From Pseudomonas sp. 8O (GTDB lineage Bacteria; Pseudomonadota; Gammaproteobacteria; Pseudomonadales; Pseudomonadaceae): a stretch of DNA of 64,000 nt. Below the pieces are notes generated by a model. The model did not search any database. It was not told the origin of the DNA and worked only from the letters and a program-made list of their open reading frames with translations. This document shows positions 46,122 through 54,206 of the stretch, one piece after another (within the stretch, counting starts at the first letter, position 1; every line of letters begins with the position of its first letter). The translations under genes were made by a program, and so were the position numbers. The stretch spans positions 992,001 to 1,056,000 of the forward strand of contig NZ_LR733264.1 in NCBI RefSeq assembly GCF_902506495.1, read 5' to 3'.

Positions 46122-46697
46122 TTATGGGGTGGCGGTGGGCGTGAGGAAAGCGGCAGGCAATTCGGCAGGTTGGGCGGGCACCAGAGGCAGGCCGGCCTGT
46201 TCCCAGGCATCGACGCCATCACGGTACCAGTAGATCTGGCGATAGCCCATGGCATGGGCGCGGCGCGCGGCGTTCCAGCTCAACCAGCAATCGGAGCGGC
46301 AGTAGAATACGAAGGGTTGGCGCATATCGCCACGGCTCTGCTGGTGCAGGTAGTAGGTGAAGTAGCGATGCCATTGCGGAGCCAGGTTGCCGTCGCCGGC
46401 ATTGGCCAGCCACAGACTGCCGGGCAGGTTGGCGTGGGGCGCGTCCTCGATGAAGCGTCCTTGCACCCAGGGGCGACGGTAGACATCGATCAGGCGGGTA
46501 TCCGGGCGCTCGGCGAGCAGCTTCTGCAGGGCGGGAGTATCGACGATCTGCACGCCTTCCAGGCTGGCTGGCGTGGGGCTGCGGTACTGGCTGCTGCGAT
46601 AGCCATCGGCATCGAACAGCTCTTCGGCACGCACGATGCAGACCAGCAGCAGGGAGGCGAACATCAGGCCCGCTTGCACGGGCAGACGGTACTTCAT
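46122..46697 (-). CDS. PQQ-dependent catabolism-associated CXXCW motif protein (rhodanese-like)
   Basis: A 191-residue exported protein: signal peptide [19 protein letters not shown]...VRA, then a rhodanese-like fold with the defining CRSDCW (CXXCW) motif in [18 protein letters not shown]. This family occurs only with quinoprotein dehydrogenase clusters and may handle thiol or Cu/Ca redox chemistry of the periplasmic enzymes, but no function is proven. The start at 46697 removes an unlikely N-terminal extension. Motif A lies 80 bp upstream. Confidence 0.87.
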   Translation of the reverse strand: MKYRLPVQAGLMFASLLLVCIVRAEELFDADGYRSSQYRSPTPASLEGVQIVDTPALQKLLAERPDTRLIDVYRRPWVQGRFIEDAPHANLPGSLWLANAGDGNLAPQWHRYFTYYLHQQSRGDMRQPFVFYCRSDCWLSWNAARRAHAMGYRQIYWYRDGVDAWEQAGLPLVPAQPAELPAAFLTPTATP

Positions 46698-46776
46698 GGC
46701 AAGGTCTCTACTTATTGTTGTGCCGGTATTACAGGCCATGGTCGCAGGCTTGGGAATTCTACGTTGGAGAGGAAAA

Positions 46777-46794
46777 GCAGTACCAAAGTAGTAG
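46777..46794 (-). promoter_or_regulatory. Motif A site upstream of the CXXCW gene
   Basis: On the minus strand this reads CTACTACTTTGGTACTGC, a copy of the recurrent PQQ-operon motif CTACTACCNNNGNACTRG. It ends 79 bp before the start codon. Confidence 0.65.
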
Positions 46795-46805
46795 TTGTGA
46801 GCGGT

Positions 46806-46932
46806 GATTGCTCCCACGCTCTGCGTGGGAGCAGATGGCATGGCGCTCTGCGCCGGTTCTGACTGACCGGCAGGTTCGACGCCGGACGCGGAGCGTCCTG
46901 GGATGCGTTCCCACGCGGAGCGTGGGAACGAT
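46806..46932. repeat. TCCCACGCTCTGCGTGGGA palindromic element
   Basis: An element bounded by TCCCACGCTCTGCGTGGGA and TTCCCACGCGGAGCGTGGGA. It is a diverged relative of the repeats at 53482-54155 and fills the gap between the CXXCW gene and the ABC permease gene. Confidence 0.8.
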
Positions 46933-46937
46933 CATGA

Positions 46938-47729
46938 TCAGCCCACCTTGCGCAGCGCCGCATGCTGCGGGTTGAAGCTGGCCACGGCGAGCAGCGTCAG
47001 CAGCGCGCTGAGGCCGGCGCAGATCAGCAGTGCATCGAGGTGCAGGCGCAGGTAGAGCGCGTTGCGTACCAGCTCCACGGCGTGGGTGAAGGGGTTGACC
47101 GCACACAGCCAGTACAGCCACTCGCTGGACTCGCGCATCTTCCACAGCGGGTACAGCGCAGACGACAGAAAGAACAGCGGGAAGATAACGAAATTCATCA
47201 CCCCGGCAAAGTTCTCCAGTTGTCGTATACCGTTGGACAACAGCAGCCCCAGCGCGCTGAGCAGCAGCGCCACCAGCAGCAGCGCCGGCAGCGCGGCGAG
47301 CAGACCCCAGGCCGGTGGCTGCACGCCATAGACCCAGGCGATGGCGAGGAAGGCATAGACCTGTAGCAGCGAGATCAGCGCCGTGGCCAGCAGTTTGGCG
47401 GCCAGCAGGAATGCGCGCGGCAGCGGGCTGGTGAGCAGTACGCGCATGCTGCCCATCTCGCGGTCGTAGACCATCGACAGCGAGCCCTGCATGCCGTTGA
47501 ACAGCAGGATCATGCAGGCCAGGCCCGGCACGATGTAGGTGTCGTAAGTGATGTAGGTGTCGTAAGGCTCGATGATGGCGATGCCCAGCGCGGCACGAAA
47601 GCCTGCGGCGAACACCAGCAGCCACAATAGCGGGCGTACCAGGGCGCTGAGAAAGCGCGAGCGTTGCAGCACGAAGCGCAGCCATTCGCGCAAGACGATG
47701 CCGCGCAGGCATTCCCAGTAAGCGGTCAT
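46938..47729 (-). CDS. ABC-2 type permease of the quinoprotein-associated ABC system
   Basis: A 263-residue membrane protein with six helices and the ABC-2 pattern (FLSSALYPLWKMRESSEWLYWLCAVNPFTHAVELVRNALYLR, quoted as core NPFTHAVELVRNALY). Its partner is the ATPase gene upstream, with a 1-nt overlap. Such permease/ATPase/propeller/binding-protein sets always stand next to PQQ alcohol dehydrogenase genes, but the transported compound is unknown. Direction (export) is suggested by the ABC-2 type. Confidence 0.88.
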   Translation of the reverse strand: MTAYWECLRGIVLREWLRFVLQRSRFLSALVRPLLWLLVFAAGFRAALGIAIIEPYDTYITYDTYIVPGLACMILLFNGMQGSLSMVYDREMGSMRVLLTSPLPRAFLLAAKLLATALISLLQVYAFLAIAWVYGVQPPAWGLLAALPALLLVALLLSALGLLLSNGIRQLENFAGVMNFVIFPLFFLSSALYPLWKMRESSEWLYWLCAVNPFTHAVELVRNALYLRLHLDALLICAGLSALLTLLAVASFNPQHAALRKVG

Positions 47730-48550
47730 CAGCGAACACCTCGCGTAGGGTGCGCCGTGCGCACCGGGGCCGTTTCATTATCGCCAACGTCTTCGGCGCG
47801 TTTTGGCCGCAGCGCCTCGCGCACATGGCCACGGCCCAGCGCCTCGTCGCCGGTCAGGCGGGCGAAGCTGATGCCCAGGTCATCGCCGAACTGGCTGGCC
47901 TTACCCCAGGCCACACGTTCGCCACGGTGCAGGATCAGCAGGTCGTCGTTGGACTCGATCTCGTCCAGCAGATGGGTCGTCCACAGCACGCACAGGCCCT
48001 GCTCGCGGCACAGGTTGCGTACGTGCCGGCCCAGCGCCAGGCGGCTGGCCGGGTCGAGCCCGGCGCTGGCCTCGTCGAGCAGCAGCAGGCGCGGCTGGTG
48101 GAGCAGGGCGCGGGCGATCTCCACGCGACGCCGGTGGCCGCCATTGAGCGTGCGCACCTTGTCGTGACGGCGCTCTGCGAGATCCTGGCGCAGCAGCTCC
48201 TCGTCGATGCGCACCTGCGCCTCGCGGCGCGGCATGCCGTGCAGCGCGGCGTGATAGGCGAGGTTCTGCTGCACCGACAGGTCGAGATCCAGCGTGCTCT
48301 GCTGGAACACCACACCGAGCTGGCGCAGCGCCTGGCGCGGTTCGTCGCGCAGGCTGTGGCCGAAGATGCGGATATCGCCCTGCTGCAGGTCATAGAGGCG
48401 GGTGAGCAGGGCGATCAGCGTGGACTTGCCGGCGCCGTTGGGCCCAAGCAGGGCGCCGAAGCGTCCCGGCGCCAGCTCGAAGGCCAGGTCGCTGAGCGCC
48501 TGGCGCGCGCCATAGGCGAAACCGACGCCGCTCACCTCCAGGGCGTTCAT
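47729..48550 (-). CDS. ABC ATP-binding protein of the quinoprotein-associated system
   Basis: A 273-residue ATPase: Walker A GPNGAGKST, Walker B LLLLDEASAGLD, and H-loop TTHLLDEIE. The signature loop reads LNGGHRRRVEIAR, close to LSGG. The start is ATG 48550. The last residues (...VRTAHPTRGVR) are encoded by a REP-like palindrome (47745-47765) that has invaded the 3' end. It overlaps the propeller gene by 4 nt and the permease gene by 1 nt. Confidence 0.9.
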   Translation of the reverse strand: MNALEVSGVGFAYGARQALSDLAFELAPGRFGALLGPNGAGKSTLIALLTRLYDLQQGDIRIFGHSLRDEPRQALRQLGVVFQQSTLDLDLSVQQNLAYHAALHGMPRREAQVRIDEELLRQDLAERRHDKVRTLNGGHRRRVEIARALLHQPRLLLLDEASAGLDPASRLALGRHVRNLCREQGLCVLWTTHLLDEIESNDDLLILHRGERVAWGKASQFGDDLGISFARLTGDEALGRGHVREALRPKRAEDVGDNETAPVRTAHPTRGVR

Positions 48551-49512
48551 GGCGTTACCACCACGCCCCAGGGGTAGCGACCGACCTTGATCGACTTGGT
48601 CACCTTGAGACTGTCGACGTCGATCACCGACACATCGCCGCTGACGCCGTTGGTGGTCAGCAGGCGCTTCTGATCCGGGGTGAACGCCATGTGCCAGACG
48701 CGCCGGCCCACCAGCAGGTAGTCGAGAATCTCGAAGGTCCTGGCATCCACCACCGCCACATGGTTGGCCGGGCCGAGGGCGACGAAGGCGTATTTGCCAT
48801 CGTCCGAAAGCTTGACTCCCACCGGCTGTACCTTGTCCGGGTGCACACCCTTGATGGCGAAGTTGAGCACCTTGAGCACTTGGCGCGAGTCCACATCCAG
48901 CACCGTCACCGTGCCGCCAATCTCGGCCGAGGCCCATAGGCGTTTGCCGTCCTTCTCGAACTCGACGTGGCGCGGGCGCTGGTCGACCAGGGTGTTGTCC
49001 ACCAGTTGCTGGGTGCGGGTGTCGATCCAGTGCAGCATGTTGGTGGTTTCGCTGGTGTTGACCGCCCACTTGCCGTCCGGGCTTACCGCCATGCCTTCGG
49101 GCTCCACGCCCACTTCGATCTGCGCCAATACCTCGTCGCTCTGCGCGTCAACCACCGTGACAAGGGCATCGTCCTCGTTGGAGATGTACAGCCAGCGGTC
49201 GTTGGGGTGCAGTGCGAACTGCTCGGGGTCGGCGCCGGAGGGCAGCTCCTTGATGATGGTGCGCGTGGCCAGGTCCATCACCTGCACGCGGTCCGAGTCG
49301 CTGGCGCAGATGTACAAAAGCCTGTTGTCGGAAGACAGCAGCAGCCCGCGCGGGCGCATGCCGACGTCGAGAGTGGCGGTGACTTCGAGGCTGTCCAGGT
49401 CGATGACGCTGATGCTGTCATCCTTTTCGTTGGACACGTAGGCGGTGGCGGCGAAGGCCGAGTGGCAGGCCAGGCCGAAGGCGACGGCGCAGGCGAGACG
49501 GGTCAGACGCAT
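48547..49512 (-). CDS. Periplasmic YVTN-type beta-propeller protein (quinoprotein cluster)
   Basis: A 321-residue exported protein: signal peptide MRLTRLACAVAFGLACHSAFA, then seven propeller blades with repeats like VSNEKDDSISVIDLDSLEVTATLDVG and DGKYAFVALGPANHVAVVDA (YVTN family; quoted briefly). It is a scaffold or substrate-binding partner of the ABC system. It is the upstream neighbour of the ATPase gene with a 4-nt overlap and follows the binding-protein gene by about 100 bp. Exact role unknown. Confidence 0.87.
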   Translation of the reverse strand: MRLTRLACAVAFGLACHSAFAATAYVSNEKDDSISVIDLDSLEVTATLDVGMRPRGLLLSSDNRLLYICASDSDRVQVMDLATRTIIKELPSGADPEQFALHPNDRWLYISNEDDALVTVVDAQSDEVLAQIEVGVEPEGMAVSPDGKWAVNTSETTNMLHWIDTRTQQLVDNTLVDQRPRHVEFEKDGKRLWASAEIGGTVTVLDVDSRQVLKVLNFAIKGVHPDKVQPVGVKLSDDGKYAFVALGPANHVAVVDARTFEILDYLLVGRRVWHMAFTPDQKRLLTTNGVSGDVSVIDVDSLKVTKSIKVGRYPWGVVVTP

Positions 49513-49558
49513 GGGGTTGATCCTCTTGTTGTTGTCTTTGGCGGCGCGTTGTGTAGGA

Positions 49559-49612
49559 GGTGCGCGCGGCGCACCCTACGGTTCGGTGTAGGTAGGGTGC
49601 GCCGTGCGCACC
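49559..49612. repeat. Inverted pair of REP-like palindromes
   Basis: An inverted copy (49559-49579) and a direct copy (49592-49612), ending just before the stop codon of the binding-protein gene, inside the operon. Confidence 0.8.
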
Positions 49613-49613
49613 A

Positions 49614-50795
49614 TCAGTGGGTGGTACTCGCCAGATCGCAGCTCACTTCAGGCCGGTCGTAGCCGAGGCTGTCCATTTCGTTGTGCGGGTGCAGAAAACC
49701 GTCCTGCGGCGAGGTGCTGACCAGGGCGCGTGGATGCACCAGCGCAATGGGCTGGCGCAGCTCACCGTTCCACGGGCGGAAGCTCAGCTTGCGACCCTTG
49801 AAGCCGTCCAGCGGCAGTTGTTCGTTCAGCAGCAGGTGGCGAATGCCCTGCGGCTCGGCAGCGCGCAGCTTGGTCACGCCGGTGGCGATGCTGCGCACGG
49901 CCATCCAGGCGGCGAAGTCGCGGTCGTTCATCCAGCGTCCGGCCAGTGCCTCGAAGCGTTTCTGCAATTGCGTGGCACCGAAGGTTTCCACCGTCTTGTG
50001 CCAGGCGGTCGGGGTCAGTCCCTGGGTGCCTGCTACCGGGCGCGGATACCAGGTGTTGTAGGGCAGGTACTCGCCGAAGTCGCCACGTTCGTCGGCCACC
50101 AGCACCACGTCGTACTCGCTGGCCTGGGTAAACAGCGGCATTTCCGCCTGGGCGCTGCGCCGTTGGTCGTTGTCGAAGCTCCACGACTTTTCGGCGACGA
50201 TCTTGTGGCCGAAGCGTTTGGCGGCGTGCTTGAGCGCGTCGGCATAGGCGATGTCGTCCGCGGTGGTGCCGGTCACCAGCAGCCAGCGCGTCCATTTGCG
50301 CACGGCGAGAAACTGCGCCAGAGCATCGGCCAGCATGGCGCGGCTGGGCAGGGTGTGCAGCACGTTGCCCAGGCATTGCTCGCGGCGCAGGCCGTCGTCG
50401 GCGCTGCCGGCATTGAGCAGCAGGCTGTCCGGCAGGCGCTCGCTGAGCTGGCGCAGGGTGGCGGCGGGGGCATTGACCACGAACAGGCGGATGCCGGCCT
50501 GGTGCAGGCGTTCGGCAGCGGCGAGCACGTCACTCGTCTCCGCGCTTTCGGCGCTTTGCAACTCGAACTGCTGCTTGAGAAAACGCCCGGTGCTGTTGCT
50601 GTCGATGATCGCCAGCTCGGCGCCACGGCGGCCGGCGTCGGCGGGTTCAGGAATGACGTTGGAGAGCAAAGGGCCGCGTGGCGGCAGATGCGCCAGGTAG
50701 CCGATACGTACCTGCAAGTCGTTCGCGCTGGCGCCGGCCGCCACGCCAAATACGGCGGCGAGGCAGAACAACAGGCGGCAACTGATGCGGTGCAT
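49614..50795 (-). CDS. ABC-type substrate-binding protein of the quinoprotein-associated system
   Basis: A 393-residue periplasmic protein with a signal peptide (MHRISCRLLFCLAAVFGVAAGASA) and a type I branched-chain amino-acid-binding-like (Leu-bind) fold. Segments such as IGYLAHLPPRGPL and AYADALKHAAKRFGHKI fit. It is the first gene of the operon toward the propeller, ATPase and permease. The start at 50795 was chosen for the signal peptide. Upstream are two motif A and two motif B sites, shared with the divergent gene at 51033. Confidence 0.85.
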   Translation of the reverse strand: MHRISCRLLFCLAAVFGVAAGASANDLQVRIGYLAHLPPRGPLLSNVIPEPADAGRRGAELAIIDSNSTGRFLKQQFELQSAESAETSDVLAAAERLHQAGIRLFVVNAPAATLRQLSERLPDSLLLNAGSADDGLRREQCLGNVLHTLPSRAMLADALAQFLAVRKWTRWLLVTGTTADDIAYADALKHAAKRFGHKIVAEKSWSFDNDQRRSAQAEMPLFTQASEYDVVLVADERGDFGEYLPYNTWYPRPVAGTQGLTPTAWHKTVETFGATQLQKRFEALAGRWMNDRDFAAWMAVRSIATGVTKLRAAEPQGIRHLLLNEQLPLDGFKGRKLSFRPWNGELRQPIALVHPRALVSTSPQDGFLHPHNEMDSLGYDRPEVSCDLASTTH

Positions 50796-50843
50796 GGGGC
50801 GACTCCTGCAGAGGGTGTCGCCAGCATAGGAAGCGCAATCGGC

Positions 50844-50860
50844 TCGGGAAATATGCCCAA
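50844..50860. promoter_or_regulatory. Motif B-like half-palindrome, copy 1
   Basis: TCGGGAAATATGCCCAA is repeated almost unchanged at 50930-50946. It is a degenerate form of the CCGGGA-N5-TCCCGG element before pedE and pedH. Confidence 0.5.
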
Positions 50861-50872
50861 GGTAGCGCCGGG

Positions 50873-50890
50873 CACGTACGAAGGTAGTAG
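50873..50890 (-). promoter_or_regulatory. Motif A site upstream of the binding-protein gene
   Basis: On the minus strand this reads CTACTACCTTCGTACGTG. It ends 77 bp before the start codon, the same spacing as at the CXXCW gene. Confidence 0.65.
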
Positions 50891-50929
50891 TTCGCACGGT
50901 CGCAAGGGCTGGGGTGGAGCGGCGGCGGG

Positions 50930-50946
50930 CCGGGAAATATGCCCAA
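50930..50946. promoter_or_regulatory. Motif B-like half-palindrome, copy 2
   Basis: CCGGGAAATATGCCCAA. It lies 86 bp before the small periplasmic gene at 51033 and 134 bp before the divergent start at 50795. Confidence 0.5.
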
Positions 50947-50958
50947 AGTACCAGTGCG

Positions 50959-50976
50959 TCAGTACCAAGGTAGTAC
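50959..50976 (-). promoter_or_regulatory. Second motif A site in the divergent region
   Basis: On the minus strand this reads GTACTACCTTGGTACTGA. It is 56 bp before the GTG start at 51033, so it may serve either or both directions. Confidence 0.55.
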
Positions 50977-51032
50977 CCCGGCGCAGGCCGTTACTTCCTA
51001 GCATGGCAGGCAATGTCCAATAACAAGAACAG

Positions 51033-51479
51033 GTGAACGCCATACGTATTTTCAAGGCCCTGCTATTGCCGCTGCTGTTGATCATCAGCCTGCTCGGTGT
51101 CGACCAGTTGCACGCTGCCGGTGACATGACCCGACGCCCGCTGACATTGCCCGATCTGGTGCTGGGCAGCGACGACAGCGACTACTCCATGTCGCAGACT
51201 GAATACCAGCTGGAAACCGGCCAGGCCTACCAGCTCAAGATCATCTCCAACGGGCAAAAGGAATACGCCTTCCAGGCGCCGGAGTTCGCCACTTCCATCT
51301 ACCTGCGCAAGGTCGAGGCCGGCGGCGTGGAGGTGAAGGCCGTCACCCTTACCGAACTGGAGTTCGAGGACGCTGGCGAGGCGGAGATCTTCTTCCTGCC
51401 GGTCAAGCCGGGCAAATACCGCTTCTACGCCAAGGGTCTGGAGGGCAAGGGCATGCTCGGCCACTTCGTGGTCAAGTAG
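51033..51479 (+). CDS. Periplasmic cupredoxin-like protein of the quinoprotein cluster
   Basis: A 148-residue exported protein: signal peptide ending LGVDQLHAA, then a beta-sandwich pattern like cupredoxins (YQLKIISNGQKEYAFQAPEF, PVKPGKYRFYAKGLEGKGM). The Cys-His-Met copper ligands of blue copper proteins are missing: there is no Cys in the mature part, so copper binding of the classic kind is unlikely. The start is GTG. It is followed within 14 bp by the PedS2-like kinase gene, suggesting one operon. Confidence 0.7.
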   Translation: MNAIRIFKALLLPLLLIISLLGVDQLHAAGDMTRRPLTLPDLVLGSDDSDYSMSQTEYQLETGQAYQLKIISNGQKEYAFQAPEFATSIYLRKVEAGGVEVKAVTLTELEFEDAGEAEIFFLPVKPGKYRFYAKGLEGKGMLGHFVVK

Positions 51480-51492
51480 CGGGGGCAAGTAG

Positions 51493-52758
51493 ATGACTGC
51501 CCTGGGCCGCATCAACCTCGGTGTCAGCCTGCTGTTCGTGCTGGTGACCCTGGCCGGGTTGGCGCTGCTGCTGCGCCAGGCCAGTCATGATGTGCAGCGC
51601 GAGTTGCAGGCCGCCGAAGCGGTGGTGGAATACCTCGGTGAGGTGGCGCGCAGCAACCCCGGCAGCCTGCGCCCTGAGCTGACCAAGAACCTGCGGCATA
51701 TTCGTGTGAGCTGGCTGCGCCCGGGCGATCACCCCAAGGTGCAGAGTGAGAGTGCCGTCGAACGCTGGATCGCCGAGCGCTTGCTGGGCTCCTCGTCGTT
51801 GGTGACTCACGTCTGGCCGCTGGCCGATGACCGCGAGCTGCACATCGCCCTCGATCCTTATGACGAGATCGAGGAAATCCAGGACTCGCTGTTGCAACTG
51901 CTGCTGCTCAGTGCCTTCGCTCTGATCCTCAGCCTCCTGACCATCCGCTTTGCCGTATGCCGTGCCCGGCGTGTGCTGGACGAGTTGCTCGCCGGCTTGC
52001 GTGAAGTCGGTGCCGGCCACTTTGACGCCCGCCTGCGCGATCACGGCCTGGCCGAGGCCAAGCATCTGGCGGCGCACTTCAACGCCATGGCCGTCACCCT
52101 GCAGCAGGTACAGGCGGACAACGCCGAACTGACTCAGGCGCTGCTGGAGCTGCAGGAGCGTGAGCGCACACGCCTCGGCCAGACCCTGCATGACGACCTG
52201 GGCCAATACCTCAGCGGCATTCGCGCCCAGGCCTGCCTGCTCAAGGTGATCGCCGACCGGCCGCAGCAGGTACAGGACACCGCGCGCCTGCTGGACGACA
52301 ACTGCGAGCGCTTGCAGCAGGGCTTTCGCAGCCTGATTCGCGATCTCTACCCGGTGGTGCTGGAACGTCTTGAATTGGGCCCGGCGCTGCAGCAACTGGC
52401 CGTCGATTGGCAGCAGGCGCAAGGCATTCGCTGCCACCTGCAACTGGGCGAGCGATTGCCGAGTCTGCCGCTGGCGAGCAAGGCCCATCTCTATCGACTG
52501 GTGCAGGAGGCGCTGACCAACGTCGCCCGCCATGCCGATGCCAGTGAAGTACGCATTCGCCTGCAACGCCGGGGGCATGGGCTGCGCTTGCTGGTGCGTG
52601 ATAACGGCCAGGGTACCGCACTGCCGCTGCGCCCCGGCATCGGCCTGCGCTCGATGCGTGAACGCAGCCGCAGCCTCGGTGGCGAGCTGCGCCTGCACAG
52701 TCGCCCGCAAGCCGGTTGGGCGTTGTGCCTGAACATTCCTCTGGAGGCGATGCGATGA
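51493..52758 (+). CDS. pedS2: Sensor histidine kinase, PedS2-like
   Basis: A 421-residue membrane kinase: TM1 (about 8-28), a periplasmic region (29-132), TM2 (about 133-155), HAMP, a HisKA_3 domain with the phospho-His in RLGQTLHDDLGQYLS, and HATPase (GIGLRSMRERS). In P. putida PedS2 reads lanthanides and controls pedE and pedH through PedR2. Here the periplasmic end before TM2 holds the acidic run DPYDEIEEIQD (121-131), a candidate metal site. It overlaps the regulator gene by 4 nt. Confidence 0.82.
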   Translation: MTALGRINLGVSLLFVLVTLAGLALLLRQASHDVQRELQAAEAVVEYLGEVARSNPGSLRPELTKNLRHIRVSWLRPGDHPKVQSESAVERWIAERLLGSSSLVTHVWPLADDRELHIALDPYDEIEEIQDSLLQLLLLSAFALILSLLTIRFAVCRARRVLDELLAGLREVGAGHFDARLRDHGLAEAKHLAAHFNAMAVTLQQVQADNAELTQALLELQERERTRLGQTLHDDLGQYLSGIRAQACLLKVIADRPQQVQDTARLLDDNCERLQQGFRSLIRDLYPVVLERLELGPALQQLAVDWQQAQGIRCHLQLGERLPSLPLASKAHLYRLVQEALTNVARHADASEVRIRLQRRGHGLRLLVRDNGQGTALPLRPGIGLRSMRERSRSLGGELRLHSRPQAGWALCLNIPLEAMR

Positions 52759-53405
52759 AGGTTTTGTTGGTGGACGATCACGCCGTGGTGCGCCAGGGCT
52801 ATGCCAGCTTGCTGCGCGCGCTGTTGCCGGATGTGCAGTTGCGTGAGGCCTGCGACGGCGAGCAGGCCCTGCAGCGAGTGCAGGAAGAGATACCCAATCT
52901 GGTGGTCATGGACATAGGTCTGCCCGGCATCAGCGGCCTGGAAACCACCCGCCGCCTGCGCCAGCGCCTGCCGCAGCTGCGTATCCTGTTCTTCAGCATG
53001 CACGACGAACTGCCGTTGGTGCGTCAGGCTCTGGACGTCGGCGCCATCGGCTACCTGACCAAGAACTCGTCACCGGAAGTGCTGGTGGAAGCGGTCAAAC
53101 GCACCGCCGCCGGCCACGCCTATATCGAACAGCAACTGGCCACCCAGCTGGCCTGCAACCCCACCAGCAGCGACGGCCTCGACCCACGGCTGCGCGAACT
53201 GACCCAACGCGAATTCGAAATCTTCGTCATGCTCGCCCGCGGCCTGCCACCGAGGCAGATCGCCGAGAAGCTGTGCATCAGCGCCAAGACCCTGTCTAAC
53301 TACCAGACTCTGGTGAAGAACAAGCTACAGATCGCCTCGCAGGTGGAGCTGGTGCACCTGGCCATCGACAGTGGGGTGGTGCGGGTGGGGTTGGAGAGTG
53401 CTTGA
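52755..53405 (+). CDS. pedR2: LuxR-type response regulator, PedR2-like
   Basis: A 216-residue NarL-family regulator: receiver with LLVDDHAVVRQG and phosphoacceptor in LVVMDIGLPGISG, then a LuxR helix-turn-helix (LTQREFEIFVMLARGLPPRQIAEKLCISAKTLSNYQ, quoted as core MLARGLPPRQIAEKL). It is translationally coupled to the kinase. By analogy it is the regulator of the Ca/lanthanide switch; motif B is a candidate binding site. The name is by synteny and domain layout. Confidence 0.8.
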   Translation: MKVLLVDDHAVVRQGYASLLRALLPDVQLREACDGEQALQRVQEEIPNLVVMDIGLPGISGLETTRRLRQRLPQLRILFFSMHDELPLVRQALDVGAIGYLTKNSSPEVLVEAVKRTAAGHAYIEQQLATQLACNPTSSDGLDPRLRELTQREFEIFVMLARGLPPRQIAEKLCISAKTLSNYQTLVKNKLQIASQVELVHLAIDSGVVRVGLESA

Positions 53406-53481
53406 TCGGTGACGGCAGGCTGCAATGGCCTGCTCGCAGAGCCAATGAACATGATCGAAGCGGGTGACCAATCGCTTGGTT

Positions 53482-54155
53482 TGATCGTTCCCACGCTCTG
53501 CGTGGTAATGCAGCCTGGACGCTTCGCGTCCGCTTGTAGGCCGTAGTGCAGCTGAGTCCGCTGGCGACGCAGAGCGTCGCGGGCTAGCTCCCACGCGGAG
53601 CGTGGGAGCCATATGTCGCTTCCCTTGGCCTCACTCGCTGCCTTCCCGCACCACCTGGCAAACCGTATTCGCTGGGGATGCGTGTGGCAGTGCGGTGGTC
53701 ACGGCGGTTGTAGGGCAGGTGCAACCCGCCCGCGCTAGCTCTATTGATCGTTCCCACGCTCTGCGTGGTAATGCAGCCCTCGACGCTCCGCGTCCGCTTG
53801 TAGGTCGCAGCGCAGCTGAGTCCGCTGGCGACGCAGAGCGTCGCGGGCTAGCTCCCACGCGGAGCATGGGAGCCATATGTCGCTTCTATTGATCGTTCCC
53901 ACGCTCTGCGTGGTAATGCAGCCCTCGACGCTCCGCGTCCGCTTGTAGGCCGCAGCGCAGCTGAGTTCGCTGGCGACGCAGAGCGTCGCGGGCTAGCTCC
54001 CACGCGGAGCGTGGGAGCCATATGTCGCTTCCCTTGGCCTCACTCGCTGCCTTCCCGCACCACCTGGCAAACCGTATTCGCTGGGGATGCGTGTGGCAGT
54101 GCGGTGGTCAGGGTAGTCGTAGGGCGGGTGCAACCCGCCAGAGCTAGCTCTATTG
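53482..54155. repeat. Composite repeat block: [P+E][P][P+E]
   Basis: This fills most of the 800-bp gene-free gap 53406-54206. Element P (about 140 bp, bounded by GTTCCCACGCTCTGCGTGG and CCCACGCGGAGCGTGGGAGC) occurs at 53482, 53746 and 53891. Element E (126 bp, beginning TCCCTTGGCCTCACTCGCTG) occurs at 53621-53746 and 54030-54155. Copies are nearly identical, implying recent duplication. A GGTGGGC...GCCCACC inverted repeat follows (54154-54191). No coding sequence is supported. Confidence 0.88.
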
Positions 54156-54206
54156 GTGGGCTGAAGCGGATCGCCGTCCGGCCCACCCTACGTGGTTTGC
54201 GGGGAA

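Noticed and set aside
53482..54155. A possible CRISPR array
   Set aside because: The repeats are about 140 and 126 bp, imperfect palindromes without regular unique spacers, and no cas gene is present.
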